From Planctomycetota bacterium (GTDB lineage Bacteria > Planctomycetota > OFTM77), in contig JAJDCO010000112.1 in assembly GCA_029260795.1 (NCBI GenBank), positions 1-64,000 on the forward strand: a DNA stretch of 64,000 nt. Direction: 5' to 3'. Positions 26,902 through 35,889 of the stretch are shown here, piece by piece. A model generated the notes under the pieces. That model saw nothing but the letters and a program-made list of their open reading frames with translations, was not told the DNA's origin and searched no databases. The position numbers were made by a program, and so were the translations under genes. Within the stretch, counting starts at the first letter, position 1; each line of letters starts with the position of its first letter.

Positions 26902-27007
26902 GGCCTTCTTCCGTTTATTGAGGGGGGACGCCCGCCCACTGGCCGAGCATCCCGATTGCAATTGCGATTCCAGGTCTACCGCGCCAGCGGCGTGTCGGAC
27001 GGTCCTC

Positions 27008-30000
27008 TCAGCTCGAAGCGAGCGGGCCAGCCAGGGCCACGCCTCGTCTCGCCTCGAGGGCCTTCTCGTACCCGGCCAGCGTGTCGCGGGCCGCTTGCTC
27101 CCACGTCCATTCCTGCGTGAACCGCCGCCTCAGGATCTCGCGCTTCGGGGCGTCGGCGTCGTAGCTCGTGTAGGCACGCACGATCGCCTCGCGGATGGAT
27201 TCCACGTCGCCCGGATCACAGTAGTAGGCACAGTCCTCGAAGTACTCCTGCTCGGAAGCGCGGTCGCTGAGCGCGAGCCCGCAGCCCGACAAGGCCGCCT
27301 CGATGTTCGCCAACGACGCACACTCCATCCACGACGGCAGGCAGAACACGCGCGCGGCCTTCAAGGCCGAGGCGAGGCGGTCGTGCGGTAGGTGCTCGAT
27401 GAAGATCGTGTCCTTGGGCGCGAGGTCCTGGCAGTAGCGGAGGTAGGCGCGGTCGTAGTTCCGACCGATCACGACCGCCGGCACGCCGAGCCCCTGGAGG
27501 GCCTGCATCAGCAGGAGCTGATTCTTGCGCGCTTCGATCAAGCCGACGCAGACCACGAAGTCCTTGATGCCGTACTCTTGCTCGAACCAGTCGGGCGAGC
27601 TGTTCACGAACACGTCGGGCTCGGCCGCGTTCCGCACCACTGTGTAATCCGGGGTCTCACCCAGCGCCCGGTGCATGACCCCCATCTCACGATTGCTCAA
27701 GGGCAGCAGGTGGTCGACGCGGGCGAGGATCTCACGCTGATACTTTCGGAAAAACTCGGGCTCCCGGATCTCGTCGCGGGTCTTGCCGTTGAGCGGCACG
27801 AGACCCTTCGCGATCAAGGCCAATCGCCGATCGAGATCGGCCCGCGTCCGCGCGCCTTCGATCGTGGACGGCACCACCTGCTCGGCCCAGGTCTTCTCGG
27901 ACATGTCCCAGTAGATCGGCGAGAGCACGATCGGAATGTCGGGTGCCTGCACCCGGATCGCCTTCACCTGCGGCAAGGTCTGATGCGGGAACCAGAGGTT
28001 GAACACGTGGATCAGGTCGTAGCCCTTCGGGTCGGGACGCGCCGCGTAGCTCACGTCGACGTGCACGCCCAGTCGCTGCAGGTGCTCGCGCGTCTTCTTG
28101 ATCTGCACCATGTCCCCGCCCGGCACCCGCGGCTCGAAGGTGTTCACCATCAGCACGCGCAAGGATCCGTCGGCGACCTCGACTCGACTCGAGCTCTCGT
28201 CCGACTGGCCGATCAAGGCCGAGCGATCGGCCGGGCCACCGCGCGACGCCGAGCCCAGGCTCGGCAGAATGGGCTGGCTGATCTCGTGCCGCCCGGCCAG
28301 TCGGTCCTCGAGCTCCGAACGACCTTCGGACGGCAGCAGCTGGAGAGCGCGGCGCCAGATCAGTTGGGCGCGCTCGGGCTGACCGAGCCGCTGATAGGCG
28401 TCGCCGAGCTCTCGCAGAGCCTCGACATTGAAGGGCTGGAGATCGACGACCGTGTGCACGATCTGAACGGCGTGATTCACATTGCCGTCGCGAGTCCGGA
28501 ACCGAGCCAGATCGAGGATGTCGTTCAGATGATTCTGCAGCTCCCCGCCCGGCTTGAAGACCAGGTCGTGGAACTCGAGCACACGGCTCTGCTTGGCCAT
28601 GGCGTCGGGCCCCGGTTGCCAGTCGAGGCGCGGGTAGGAATCGGCCGGCGGCAAGGTGCTCAGGAAGTGCGACGTGTCGCCGTCGTCGGGCAGAAAGCGT
28701 CCCTCTTGGGACAGCTCGATGCCTTGATCGAGGATGCTGTAGATGTCGTGGCCCCACTTGCCGTACATCTTCTCGACATTGCTGCGCTGATTGCTCATCG
28801 CGGCGTGAGTGCGCTGCGCGCCGTTGGTCAGCGAGTGGATGACGCGCACGCGTCCTTCGTAGAGGATCTCGTAGCCGCGCACCGCGAGCGCGATGTGGTG
28901 ATCCGGATCGTCGGCCTGGCTCGGACTGAAACGCAGATCGAACAAACCGCAGTCCTCGAGGACGTCTCGGCGATAGACGTTGCAGCAGCCGCGCACGTGG
29001 ACGCACCGCGCCAGGTAATCAGCCTGACCGAGATCCGGCTCCCCATCGTGCCCGTACAGGCCCGGGAACATTCGGTAGCCACCGCACTGGATGTCGTGCG
29101 TCGTGCTGTCGTTGACGATGCGAGGACCGACCACGCCCGCGAACGGGCGGCGACGGAAATCCTCCACCATCACCTCGAGCCACTCGGGAGGCAGCTCGAC
29201 GTCGTCGTCGAGGCGAGCCACCAGCTCCGCGTCGCCGTGCACGATCGACCAGTTCATGCCGACCGCGACGCCCGTGTTCACCGGCAGCGCGTAGACCTTC
29301 ATCGGGAACGGGAACGAGCTCGTCAACGACTGGAGGTACTCGAGCGTGTCGTCGCGGCTGCCGTTGTCGGTGATGTGCAACGTCAGGCGAGGGTAGCGCG
29401 TTTGGGCCAGGCTTTCGAGACAGCGCTGGAGCGTCTCGCGGTTGTTCCAGGTGACCATGACGACGTCGACCGACGGTGGCCACTCCTTGGCCTGAAACCG
29501 CATCGCCTCACCGACTCGCCAGCAGATCTCGGTGTGACCGTAGAGGCGCCGGATCTCGCACAGGTCCGGGAAGCGAGGATCGAAGCCCCACTTCTCCTCG
29601 AACGGTGCCGCCTGGCTGTCGAGCACGGCTCGCTTCAACGTCACCGCCTTGTGATCGAGGCGCTGCGGGTGACCGATCCAACTGTGAGTCGTCGGGGACC
29701 AGCCCGGCTCGTAGTGGACGGCGGTCACTTGGGGATCCACGTAGATCTTGTATCCCGCGTGGCGAGCCATCAGGCACAGGTCGTCTGCATCCAAACCGGC
29801 CGGGGAGAAGCGCTCGTCGAGCCCCCCCGTCGCGTTGAGCATCTCGCGCCGATAGTAGGCGAGCGCCCCGTGGACGGTGTCGACCTCTTCGGGGTCCCGT
29901 AGCTTGCTCGAGTCCACCTCGTAGGCGCGACGGCTCGCATGGCGCTCCCAGATGCCGGTTCCGTCGATGATCGAGCGGCCGAAGCTGTGCAGCCGGCCAT

Positions 30001-30370
30001 CGGGAAAGACCAGCTTGACGCCGATCGCGCCCGCTCGAGGCAGGCGCTGCGAGGACTCGATCAGCCGCCTCAGCCAGCCGTCGGTCTCGACCACCACCGA
30101 CGGGTGCAGCCGCACCACGTCTCGCCCGTGCGCCTGGGCGAACGCCCGATTGAGCCCACCGACTGCGGAGCGGTCCGAGTGGTGGATCACCTGGATGCCT
30201 TCGAGGTGATCCAGGAAGTCGCGACTGCCGTCGGTCGATCCCAGGTCCACGATCGCGATCTGGGTGTCGGGATGGCGAGTATGACGACGGATGGCGTCGA
30301 GACAGGCCGGAAGCAGGTGGAGCTGGTTGTAGCTCGGGATCACGATGGTGACCGGTCGCGGGTCGCTCAT
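27008..30370 (-). CDS. Multi-domain glycosyltransferase: GT2-GT2-TPR-GT4
   Basis: 1120 residues with four parts. Residues 1-260 are a GT2 domain (VTIVIPSYNQLHLL, VDLGSTDGS). Residues 305-560 are a second GT2 domain (VDVVMVTWNNRETL, ITDNGSRDDT, ARLDDDVELP with the metal-binding acidic triplet). Residues about 620-700 carry TPR-like helices (NVEALRELGDAYQRLGQPERA). Residues 770-1110 are a GT4-type GT-B domain (EPRVPGGDMVQIKK, VGLIEARKNQLLL, CLPSWMECASLANIEAALSG with the catalytic-loop glutamate). Three transferase domains in one chain suggest stepwise synthesis of an oligosaccharide. It lies between the tandem methyltransferase and radical SAM genes on the same strand. No membrane segment is seen, so it is probably cytoplasmic or peripheral. 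Confidence 0.88.
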   Translation of the reverse strand: MSDPRPVTIVIPSYNQLHLLPACLDAIRRHTRHPDTQIAIVDLGSTDGSRDFLDHLEGIQVIHHSDRSAVGGLNRAFAQAHGRDVVRLHPSVVVETDGWLRRLIESSQRLPRAGAIGVKLVFPDGRLHSFGRSIIDGTGIWERHASRRAYEVDSSKLRDPEEVDTVHGALAYYRREMLNATGGLDERFSPAGLDADDLCLMARHAGYKIYVDPQVTAVHYEPGWSPTTHSWIGHPQRLDHKAVTLKRAVLDSQAAPFEEKWGFDPRFPDLCEIRRLYGHTEICWRVGEAMRFQAKEWPPSVDVVMVTWNNRETLQRCLESLAQTRYPRLTLHITDNGSRDDTLEYLQSLTSSFPFPMKVYALPVNTGVAVGMNWSIVHGDAELVARLDDDVELPPEWLEVMVEDFRRRPFAGVVGPRIVNDSTTHDIQCGGYRMFPGLYGHDGEPDLGQADYLARCVHVRGCCNVYRRDVLEDCGLFDLRFSPSQADDPDHHIALAVRGYEILYEGRVRVIHSLTNGAQRTHAAMSNQRSNVEKMYGKWGHDIYSILDQGIELSQEGRFLPDDGDTSHFLSTLPPADSYPRLDWQPGPDAMAKQSRVLEFHDLVFKPGGELQNHLNDILDLARFRTRDGNVNHAVQIVHTVVDLQPFNVEALRELGDAYQRLGQPERAQLIWRRALQLLPSEGRSELEDRLAGRHEISQPILPSLGSASRGGPADRSALIGQSDESSSRVEVADGSLRVLMVNTFEPRVPGGDMVQIKKTREHLQRLGVHVDVSYAARPDPKGYDLIHVFNLWFPHQTLPQVKAIRVQAPDIPIVLSPIYWDMSEKTWAEQVVPSTIEGARTRADLDRRLALIAKGLVPLNGKTRDEIREPEFFRKYQREILARVDHLLPLSNREMGVMHRALGETPDYTVVRNAAEPDVFVNSSPDWFEQEYGIKDFVVCVGLIEARKNQLLLMQALQGLGVPAVVIGRNYDRAYLRYCQDLAPKDTIFIEHLPHDRLASALKAARVFCLPSWMECASLANIEAALSGCGLALSDRASEQEYFEDCAYYCDPGDVESIREAIVRAYTSYDADAPKREILRRRFTQEWTWEQAARDTLAGYEKALEARRGVALAGPLASS

Positions 30371-30553
30371 CCTCGGGTCTCTCCAATGACGGTTGGACGG
30401 GCGTCAGCCCGTCGCGAATCGGCGCGGAGCGCCTCGGGGTCTCTTCGACGGTGCCTCGGACACCTCAACGATCGACGAGCCCCACTTTCCCTCCTCGGCT
30501 GCTATCGGCCGAGCAGCCTCCCTCTCTTGAAATCTGCTCGGGTCACCGACCGT

Positions 30554-31894
30554 TCAGGCTTCGGGAGGGACCCCGCCGGTGGAGACCTTTTCGAGCAGAA
30601 AGCGCCATTCGGCCGAGTCGGGCGGCATCGGGCGCTCGACCTCGTCCAGCACCCGCCAGCCCGCGCGAGCGAAGAGCTTGCGCCACATCGGGCGGCTGAG
30701 GACGCTGTAGTGGTTGATCCACTCGATCCAGATCTCGTCGTCGTTGGGCACGACCACGAGCGCATACCGCTGCGCGATCCGGGCCATCTCCATCAGCAGG
30801 AGCAGCGGCATCGGGGAATGCTCCACCACGTGCCGGGCCACGACCAGGTCGAAGCTGGCGTCCGGCAAGCCCGTGAAGTGCATGTCCCGGTGGAGCACCG
30901 GATGCTGGCAAGCCTCGGCGCCGATCGAGACTGCCCAGGTCTGCTTGCCGAGCGCCGCCAACGCATCGAGCGTCGGGCCGGTGCCCGCGCCCAGCTCGAC
31001 CACCGTCTCGAACTCGAGGTCCGTCAACATCTCCTCGACCGTCTCCTGAGCCGCGATCGTGTGCTGCTCGGTGACCGGCTCGTGGTAGACGTCCTCGGCG
31101 AGGACGTCGACGTAGTGATCGAAGTGAGACCAGTCGCGACGACAGTCGGAGGGCGCGCCGGTCTCGACCAGCTCCTCGGGATGCGGCTTGCGCACGATGA
31201 CGACCGCGTCATCGTTGGTGACCTGGTTCCGCTCGACCACCAGCCCGGCTCGTCCGCAGAGCATGTCCATGACAGCCAGCGTCAGACTGCTCTTGTGGCC
31301 CGGTCGGCCCGGCTCCCGAGCCCAGCGCGCGTGCTGATCGAGGAAGCATTGCCAGCCCTTGGCGTGGCTGAACTCCGCGTAGTTGAAGGTCGCCCGTCCG
31401 CCCGGCCGCAGCACTCGCCGCAGCTCGCGCAAGTAGCCGAAGACGTCCTCCACCGCGATCTGCACCATCACGTTCCAAGCGAAGGCGAAGTCGACGCTGT
31501 CGGGAGCGATCCCTTGAAGGTCGTGACCGCCGTTCTTCCAGTACACGAGATGCGACCGGTCGGTGAAGCGCCACGAGAGCCGCGCCAGCATCTCCGACGA
31601 GACGTCGACGCAGATCAAGCTCGCACAGAGATCGGCCAAGTGCTTCGTGTACCGACCGCCGCCCGGGCCCAGCTCGAGGACCGTCTCCTGACCGCTCGAG
31701 TAAGGTGCCGCGAAGCTCTCGATCACCCACCGCACGTAGTCCTCGGACCCCCAGTCGTCGCCCAGGTACTCGAGATGCTGGAGCTCGGGGTTGGCCTCCC
31801 AGTCCCGGCAGAAGGCGTCCCAGTGGAGCTCGTAGCGATCGGGCCCTGCCAGGCTCGGAGCGGGCGGCGCGGTGTGCGATTCTCGCGTGGTCAA
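30554..31894 (-). CDS. Tandem SAM-dependent methyltransferase
   Basis: 446 residues from a TTG with GAGGA in front. Two class I methyltransferase domains are fused. The first has VLELGPGGGRYTKHLA, VDVSSEM and FAWNVMVQ. The second, starting near residue 290, has VVELGAGTGPTLDALA and a later FDLVVARHVVEHSPMP. Both SAM-binding glycine loops are intact, so both may be active. Each domain would methylate a small molecule, sugar or lipid-linked glycan. It is the first gene of the minus-strand cluster with the multi-domain glycosyltransferase, 183 bases downstream, and the radical SAM gene. It is divergent from argR, so the intergenic region serves both directions. Confidence 0.85.
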   Translation of the reverse strand: MTTRESHTAPPAPSLAGPDRYELHWDAFCRDWEANPELQHLEYLGDDWGSEDYVRWVIESFAAPYSSGQETVLELGPGGGRYTKHLADLCASLICVDVSSEMLARLSWRFTDRSHLVYWKNGGHDLQGIAPDSVDFAFAWNVMVQIAVEDVFGYLRELRRVLRPGGRATFNYAEFSHAKGWQCFLDQHARWAREPGRPGHKSSLTLAVMDMLCGRAGLVVERNQVTNDDAVVIVRKPHPEELVETGAPSDCRRDWSHFDHYVDVLAEDVYHEPVTEQHTIAAQETVEEMLTDLEFETVVELGAGTGPTLDALAALGKQTWAVSIGAEACQHPVLHRDMHFTGLPDASFDLVVARHVVEHSPMPLLLLMEMARIAQRYALVVVPNDDEIWIEWINHYSVLSRPMWRKLFARAGWRVLDEVERPMPPDSAEWRFLLEKVSTGGVPPEA

Positions 31895-32040
31895 GGGGAT
31901 CCTCGTCGGAGAGCGGAAGTCGGTGGTCCGAATCGTCCGTCGATCGGGCCTCCTCGTTCCTATCGAGCGATCCCGGAGCCGGCTTGATCGGCAAGGCTTC
32001 CCTCTCAGGCGGCCCCCTCTGTGGAATCTCCAAAACGCGC

Positions 32041-32088
32041 TTGACTTTTTATGCGCAAATTACGAATAGTATGCGCATATTCATCTCT
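32041..32088 (+). promoter_or_regulatory. Candidate argR promoter and ArgR operator
   Basis: TTGACT at 32041-32046 is a good -35 element, with GAATAG at 32064 as a possible -10 at 17-base spacing. The stretch is strikingly AT-rich for this genome. TATGCGCA occurs twice, at 32050 and 32070, exactly 20 bases apart and on the same face of the helix. The second copy contains the palindrome ATGCGCAT. Tandem boxes about two turns apart overlapping the promoter are how ArgR hexamers bind elsewhere, so arginine-dependent autorepression of the operon is likely. The box sequence itself differs from the E. coli consensus. Confidence 0.55.
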
Positions 32089-32098
32089 CGAGCCACGC

Positions 32099-32569
32099 AT
32101 GCCGATCGACACCGAACAACGCCATCTCCGCCGCGAAGCGATTCGCGCCATCCTCGAGTCGGAGGCCATCGCCAGCCAGGCCGAGCTCGTCGAAGCGCTC
32201 GAAGCGCGGGGGATCTTCGCCACTCAGTCGAGCGTCAGCCGCGACCTCCAAGATCTGGGAGCCGCCAAGGTGCGCGGCGCCTATCGCGTGCTCGACTCGC
32301 TGCCGTCTCTCGCTCCTCCCGACGACGGCCTCGCCGCCGTCGCTTCGCTGCTGCGCCAAGTGGCGCCCGCGGGTCCGTACCTCACGGTCTTGCATACCGC
32401 CGTCGGCGCCGCGCAGAGTGTGGCGGTCGTCATCGATCAGTCTTCGTGGCCCGAGGTCGTCGGCACGGTCGCCGGCGACGACACCCTCTTCATCGCGACC
32501 GCCGGCCGACGCCAGCAGCGTCAGGTCGTCGCTCGCCTTCGCCTTTGGATCTCCGGAGCGACCTCATGA
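32099..32569 (+). CDS. argR: Arginine repressor
   Basis: 156 residues from the ATG at 32099; an upstream in-frame ATG at 32051 lies inside the putative operator and is unlikely. The N-terminal winged-helix domain reads REAIRAILESEAIASQAELVEALEARGIFATQSSVSRDLQDLGAAKV, with the SSVSRDL recognition region typical of ArgR/AhrC. The C-terminal domain has VLHTAVGAAQSVAVVID and GTVAGDDTLFIAT, where the GDDT turn binds arginine and drives hexamer formation. It is the first gene of the arginine operon and overlaps argG by four bases, so it probably controls its own operon when arginine is abundant. Confidence 0.93.
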   Translation: MPIDTEQRHLRREAIRAILESEAIASQAELVEALEARGIFATQSSVSRDLQDLGAAKVRGAYRVLDSLPSLAPPDDGLAAVASLLRQVAPAGPYLTVLHTAVGAAQSVAVVIDQSSWPEVVGTVAGDDTLFIATAGRRQQRQVVARLRLWISGATS

Positions 32570-33771
32570 GCGGTCCCATCGTCCTCGCCTACTCCGGCGG
32601 GCTCGACACCTCGTACTGTATCCCTTACCTGGCGGAGAAGACCTCTCGCGAGATCGTGACGGTGACCGTGGATACGGGTGGCCTCGATGCGGCGGCGGCG
32701 GCCGACCTCGAGCAGCGGGCACTCACGCTCGGCGCGCGGGAGCATCATCGGGTCGACGCTCGGGCGATGTTCTTCGACGAGGTACTGCGCCCGCTGATCG
32801 CGGGCAACGTGCGGCGCGGTCATCTCTATCCGCTTTGCGTCGGAGCCGAGCGCGTGCTTCAGGCGCAGCAGGTCGCGGTGGTGGCCGGGCGTCTCGGTGC
32901 GCGCGCCATCGGCCACGGCTGCACGGCGGCCGGCAACGATCAGATCCGTTTCGAGGTCGCCCTCCGCACGCTCGATCCCGATCTCGAGATCTTCGCTCCG
33001 GTGCGAGACGATCCCAAGCCCCGGGCCGAGCAGGTGGCCTATCTCGAGAGCCGCGGGCTGCCCATTCCGGCGCACGGTGCGGCCTACTCGGTCAACCGAG
33101 GTCTCTGGGGTGTGACCGTCGGCGGCCAGGAGACCCTCGACTCGCTGTCGACGATACCCGAGAGCGCTTGGCCGTTGTCAGCGGGCGCCTTCGAAGATCC
33201 GGTGCCGCCGGCGAGCCATCGCCTGAGCTTCGAGCACGGCGTGCCGACGGCACTCGATGGGCAATCCTTCGATCCGGTCGCTTTGCTGGAGCGCCTCGAG
33301 GTCCTCGGCTCATGTTACGCGATCGGTCGCGGCATTCATCTGGGCGACACGGTGCTGGGCATCAAGGGTCGCGTCGCCTTCGAAGCACCAGCGGCCGAGC
33401 TCGTGCTGACGGCGCATCGCGAGCTGGAGAAGCTGACGCTGACGGCGCGCCAGCTTCGTCTCAAGGACACCGTCGCCGCCGTCTATGGCGACCTCGTCCA
33501 CGAAGGTCAGCTCCTCGATCCGGTTTGCCGCGACATCGAGCGGTTTCTCGACTCGACCCAGGGACGCGTGACCGGTACCGTGAGCCTCCAGCTCCGGCCG
33601 GGGTCGCTGTTCGTGACCGGGGTGGAATCGCCTCACTCGCTGTTGGCCGCGACGCGCGGTCATTACGGAGAGGCGGCGGGCGAATGGAGCGCCGCGGATG
33701 CGTTGGGCTTCGCGCGGTTGAGCGCTCTGCCCGGGCTGCTGCATCGTCGTGCGGGTGGAGGGGAATCGTGA
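32566..33771 (+). CDS. argG: Argininosuccinate synthase
   Basis: 401 residues starting in the argR stop codon (ATGA). It joins citrulline and aspartate with ATP. The PP-loop ATP site is LAYSGGLDTSYCIPYL at the N-terminus. HGCTAAGNDQIRFEVA corresponds to the GKGNDQVRFE aspartate/citrulline-binding block, with some divergence. YSVNRGLWGVTVGG matches the conserved NLWG segment, and the C-terminal part has GRVAFEAPAAELVLTAHRELEKLTL, the interface region. The length is normal. It is second in the operon and is followed by the P-loop gene with another four-base overlap, so all three are translationally coupled. Confidence 0.93.
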   Translation: MSGPIVLAYSGGLDTSYCIPYLAEKTSREIVTVTVDTGGLDAAAAADLEQRALTLGAREHHRVDARAMFFDEVLRPLIAGNVRRGHLYPLCVGAERVLQAQQVAVVAGRLGARAIGHGCTAAGNDQIRFEVALRTLDPDLEIFAPVRDDPKPRAEQVAYLESRGLPIPAHGAAYSVNRGLWGVTVGGQETLDSLSTIPESAWPLSAGAFEDPVPPASHRLSFEHGVPTALDGQSFDPVALLERLEVLGSCYAIGRGIHLGDTVLGIKGRVAFEAPAAELVLTAHRELEKLTLTARQLRLKDTVAAVYGDLVHEGQLLDPVCRDIERFLDSTQGRVTGTVSLQLRPGSLFVTGVESPHSLLAATRGHYGEAAGEWSAADALGFARLSALPGLLHRRAGGGES

Positions 33772-34832
33772 AGTCGGCGTGGTTGGACAAGGTCGCCTCG
33801 GTCACCCTCGGCTGCGGCTTGAGCCGGGAGGTGCGCCTCTCGCCCGACATCCCGTGCGAAGAAGGTGTCGTGGTCGCCGTGCGGGTGTTGACGGACAAGA
33901 ACACGTACAACCAGATCGAGCTGCCGAGTGGGCGCATGGCGTCGCTCAAGAAGGGGGACGTGGTGGCCGGAGCGCTCGGACATCGGCGCGCGCTCTTCGG
34001 CTACTCGGGTCACCTGCCCGAGAAGCTCGCTCCCGGCGATCGCATCAATCTCCTGAACATCGGCGGCGTGATCGGCGTCTGCACGTCGGTCAACCCGGAC
34101 CTCGGCCCCCCGTTCGAATGCGAAGTGCTGGGCGCCATCCTGCACTTCCCCTATCTCGGTGAGCGCATCGGAGTCCCGGCCCGCATCGGGGGCGAGACGC
34201 TCGAAGCGCATCCCCCGGTCGACGTCGGCTCGGTCCCGGTGCTGGCGATGGTCGGCACCTGCATGAGCGCCGGCAAGACCGCGGCCACCTGCGCGATCAT
34301 TCGGCACCTCGCGCACCGTGGGCTCTCGATCCACGCCTTCAAGGCGACCGGGGTCTCGCTGCGGCGCGACATCCTCGCCATGGAGGACGCCGGCGCGCGG
34401 GAGATCGCGATCTTCACCGAGCTCGGCATCGTGACCACCACCGCCAAGAACGCCGCCCGCATCACGCGGACGCTGATGACCAAGGCCGCCGCCGGTCGGC
34501 CCGACGTCGTCGTCTTCGAGCTCGGCGACGGGCTGCTCGGCAACTACGGCGTCGACGCGATCCTGGGCGACTCCGATATCCGATCGCGCTTGCGCGGCGT
34601 CGTCCTCGCCGCCAACGACCCGGTCGGCGCCTGGGGCGGCGTGCAGATCCTGCGCGACACCTACTCCATCGATCCGCTCGCCGTGACCGGCCCCGCCACC
34701 GACAATCTGGCCGGGACGCAGATCATCGAGGAGCGGCTCGACGTGCGCGCGCTCAACGCTCGCACGCAGGCCGCGGAGCTCGGCGACTTCGTGATGGAGT
34801 CCTTCGATCTGAAGCCGAAGCGGAGTGAGTGA
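33768..34832 (+). CDS. P-loop protein of the arginine operon, distantly DUF1611/DgcN-like
   Basis: 354 residues from a GTG overlapping the argG stop (GTGA). Residues 1-145 form a beta-rich N-terminal domain (VVAVRVLTDKNTYNQIELPSGR). A P-loop follows, GTCMSAGKT at residues 163-171, then FKATGVSLRRD, VVVFELGDGLLGNYGVD and VVLAANDPVGAWGG. The order of P-loop, KATG-type strand and E-G-D strand recalls DUF1611 proteins; one member, DgcN, is reported as an N-acetyltransferase for D-glutamate. The operon lacks argA and argJ, so this protein may form the N-acylglutamate that starts the pathway. That is a hypothesis from context and faint similarity. A biotin/cobalamin-type ATP-dependent ligase is the main alternative. 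Confidence 0.6.
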   Translation: MKSAWLDKVASVTLGCGLSREVRLSPDIPCEEGVVVAVRVLTDKNTYNQIELPSGRMASLKKGDVVAGALGHRRALFGYSGHLPEKLAPGDRINLLNIGGVIGVCTSVNPDLGPPFECEVLGAILHFPYLGERIGVPARIGGETLEAHPPVDVGSVPVLAMVGTCMSAGKTAATCAIIRHLAHRGLSIHAFKATGVSLRRDILAMEDAGAREIAIFTELGIVTTTAKNAARITRTLMTKAAAGRPDVVVFELGDGLLGNYGVDAILGDSDIRSRLRGVVLAANDPVGAWGGVQILRDTYSIDPLAVTGPATDNLAGTQIIEERLDVRALNARTQAAELGDFVMESFDLKPKRSE

Positions 34833-34833
34833 C

Positions 34834-35889
34834 ATGACGCGCCCGACTCTCGTGCTCGGAGGCACTGGCTACGTCGCGGGCGAGCTACTTCGCTTGCTCG
34901 CTGGTCATCCCGAGCTCTCGTTGGCCGCGGTCGTCTCTCGCTCCCAAGCCGGCCAACCGATCGAAGCGAACTTCCCGCACCTCACGGGCGCCTACCGCGA
35001 CCAGCACTTCGCGACCGAGGAAGCCGCCCGCGCATTGTTGGAGAGTGGCCAGCCGCTCGCCTTGTTCAGTGCGCTCCCCCACGCCGAGTCCGCCGCCACC
35101 CTGGCGGACGCGCTCGATCGGGCTCGGGCGAGCGGCACCGAGCTCGCCGTCGTCGATCTGTCCGCGGACTTTCGCCACCCGGTGGCCGAGGAGTGGCAGG
35201 CGATCTACGGCGAGCCGCATGCGTCACCGGACACGATCGCGGCCTTCACTTGCGCGCTCCCCGAGCTGCGTGAGGGCGTGCCGACCCGCTGCATCGCGCA
35301 CCCCGGCTGCTTCACGACCGCGAGCGTGCTGGGAGCGACGCCCCTGATCCAGGCCGGCCTCGCCGAGCCGCAGGTCGTGGTGTCGGCGATCACGGGCAGC
35401 ACGGGCTCGGGCCGCCGTCCTTCGCCGACGACCCACCACCCCGAGCGCCAGAGCAATCTCTTCGCCTACAAGCCACTCGGCCATCGGCACGAGCCCGAAA
35501 TGCGCCGTTTGATCGGCGAGGCCTGTGGGCAACGCGTCGTGGTCGACTTCGTCCCGCACTCGGGGCCGTTCGCGCGCGGGATTCACGCCACGATCGCCCT
35601 GCGCCTGACCGAGCGGATTCGCGAGGAGGAAGCGCGGCAAGCGATCGCGACGTTCTATCGCGACGCGCCGTTCGTCGACGTCGTCGAAGGCACACCGCGG
35701 CTGAAGGACGTGGTCGGCAGCAATCGCTGCCACCTCGGCGTGGCGGTGCGCGACGACCGAGCGGTCGTGTTCTCGGTCATCGACAACTTGATCAAGGGCG
35801 CGGCCGGCGGCGCCGTGCAATGGATGAATCGATTGTGTGGCTTCGAGGAGAGCGCCGGCCTGACGCAGCCCGCGCTCGGCTGGCTGTGA
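34834..35889 (+). CDS. argC: N-acyl-gamma-glutamyl-phosphate reductase
   Basis: 351 residues. The ATG at 34834 has GGAG eight bases upstream and is preferred over a GTG three codons earlier. It reduces N-acylglutamyl phosphate to the semialdehyde with NADPH. LVLGGTGYVAGELLRLL is the Rossmann motif, VDLSADFRH the NADP-domain signature, and the catalytic cysteine is in HPGCFTTA, close to the usual HPGCYPT. HPERQSNLFAYKPLGHRHEPEM and FVPHSGPFARGIHATI are the conserved substrate segments. It overlaps argD by four bases. The family accepts acetyl and, in some bacteria, succinyl intermediates, so this gene does not settle the acyl group. Confidence 0.93.
   Translation: MTRPTLVLGGTGYVAGELLRLLAGHPELSLAAVVSRSQAGQPIEANFPHLTGAYRDQHFATEEAARALLESGQPLALFSALPHAESAATLADALDRARASGTELAVVDLSADFRHPVAEEWQAIYGEPHASPDTIAAFTCALPELREGVPTRCIAHPGCFTTASVLGATPLIQAGLAEPQVVVSAITGSTGSGRRPSPTTHHPERQSNLFAYKPLGHRHEPEMRRLIGEACGQRVVVDFVPHSGPFARGIHATIALRLTERIREEEARQAIATFYRDAPFVDVVEGTPRLKDVVGSNRCHLGVAVRDDRAVVFSVIDNLIKGAAGGAVQWMNRLCGFEESAGLTQPALGWL

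Noticed and set aside
27392..29902. Open frame of 836 codons on the plus strand
   Set aside because: It is antisense to the multi-domain glycosyltransferase, whose own frame has clear motifs throughout. Long antisense frames are expected in DNA of this base composition.
30497..30518. Hairpin GGCTGCT/AGCAGCC between the methyltransferase and glycosyltransferase genes
   Set aside because: It has no T-run on either side, and the flanking genes are probably co-transcribed, so I did not call a terminator.
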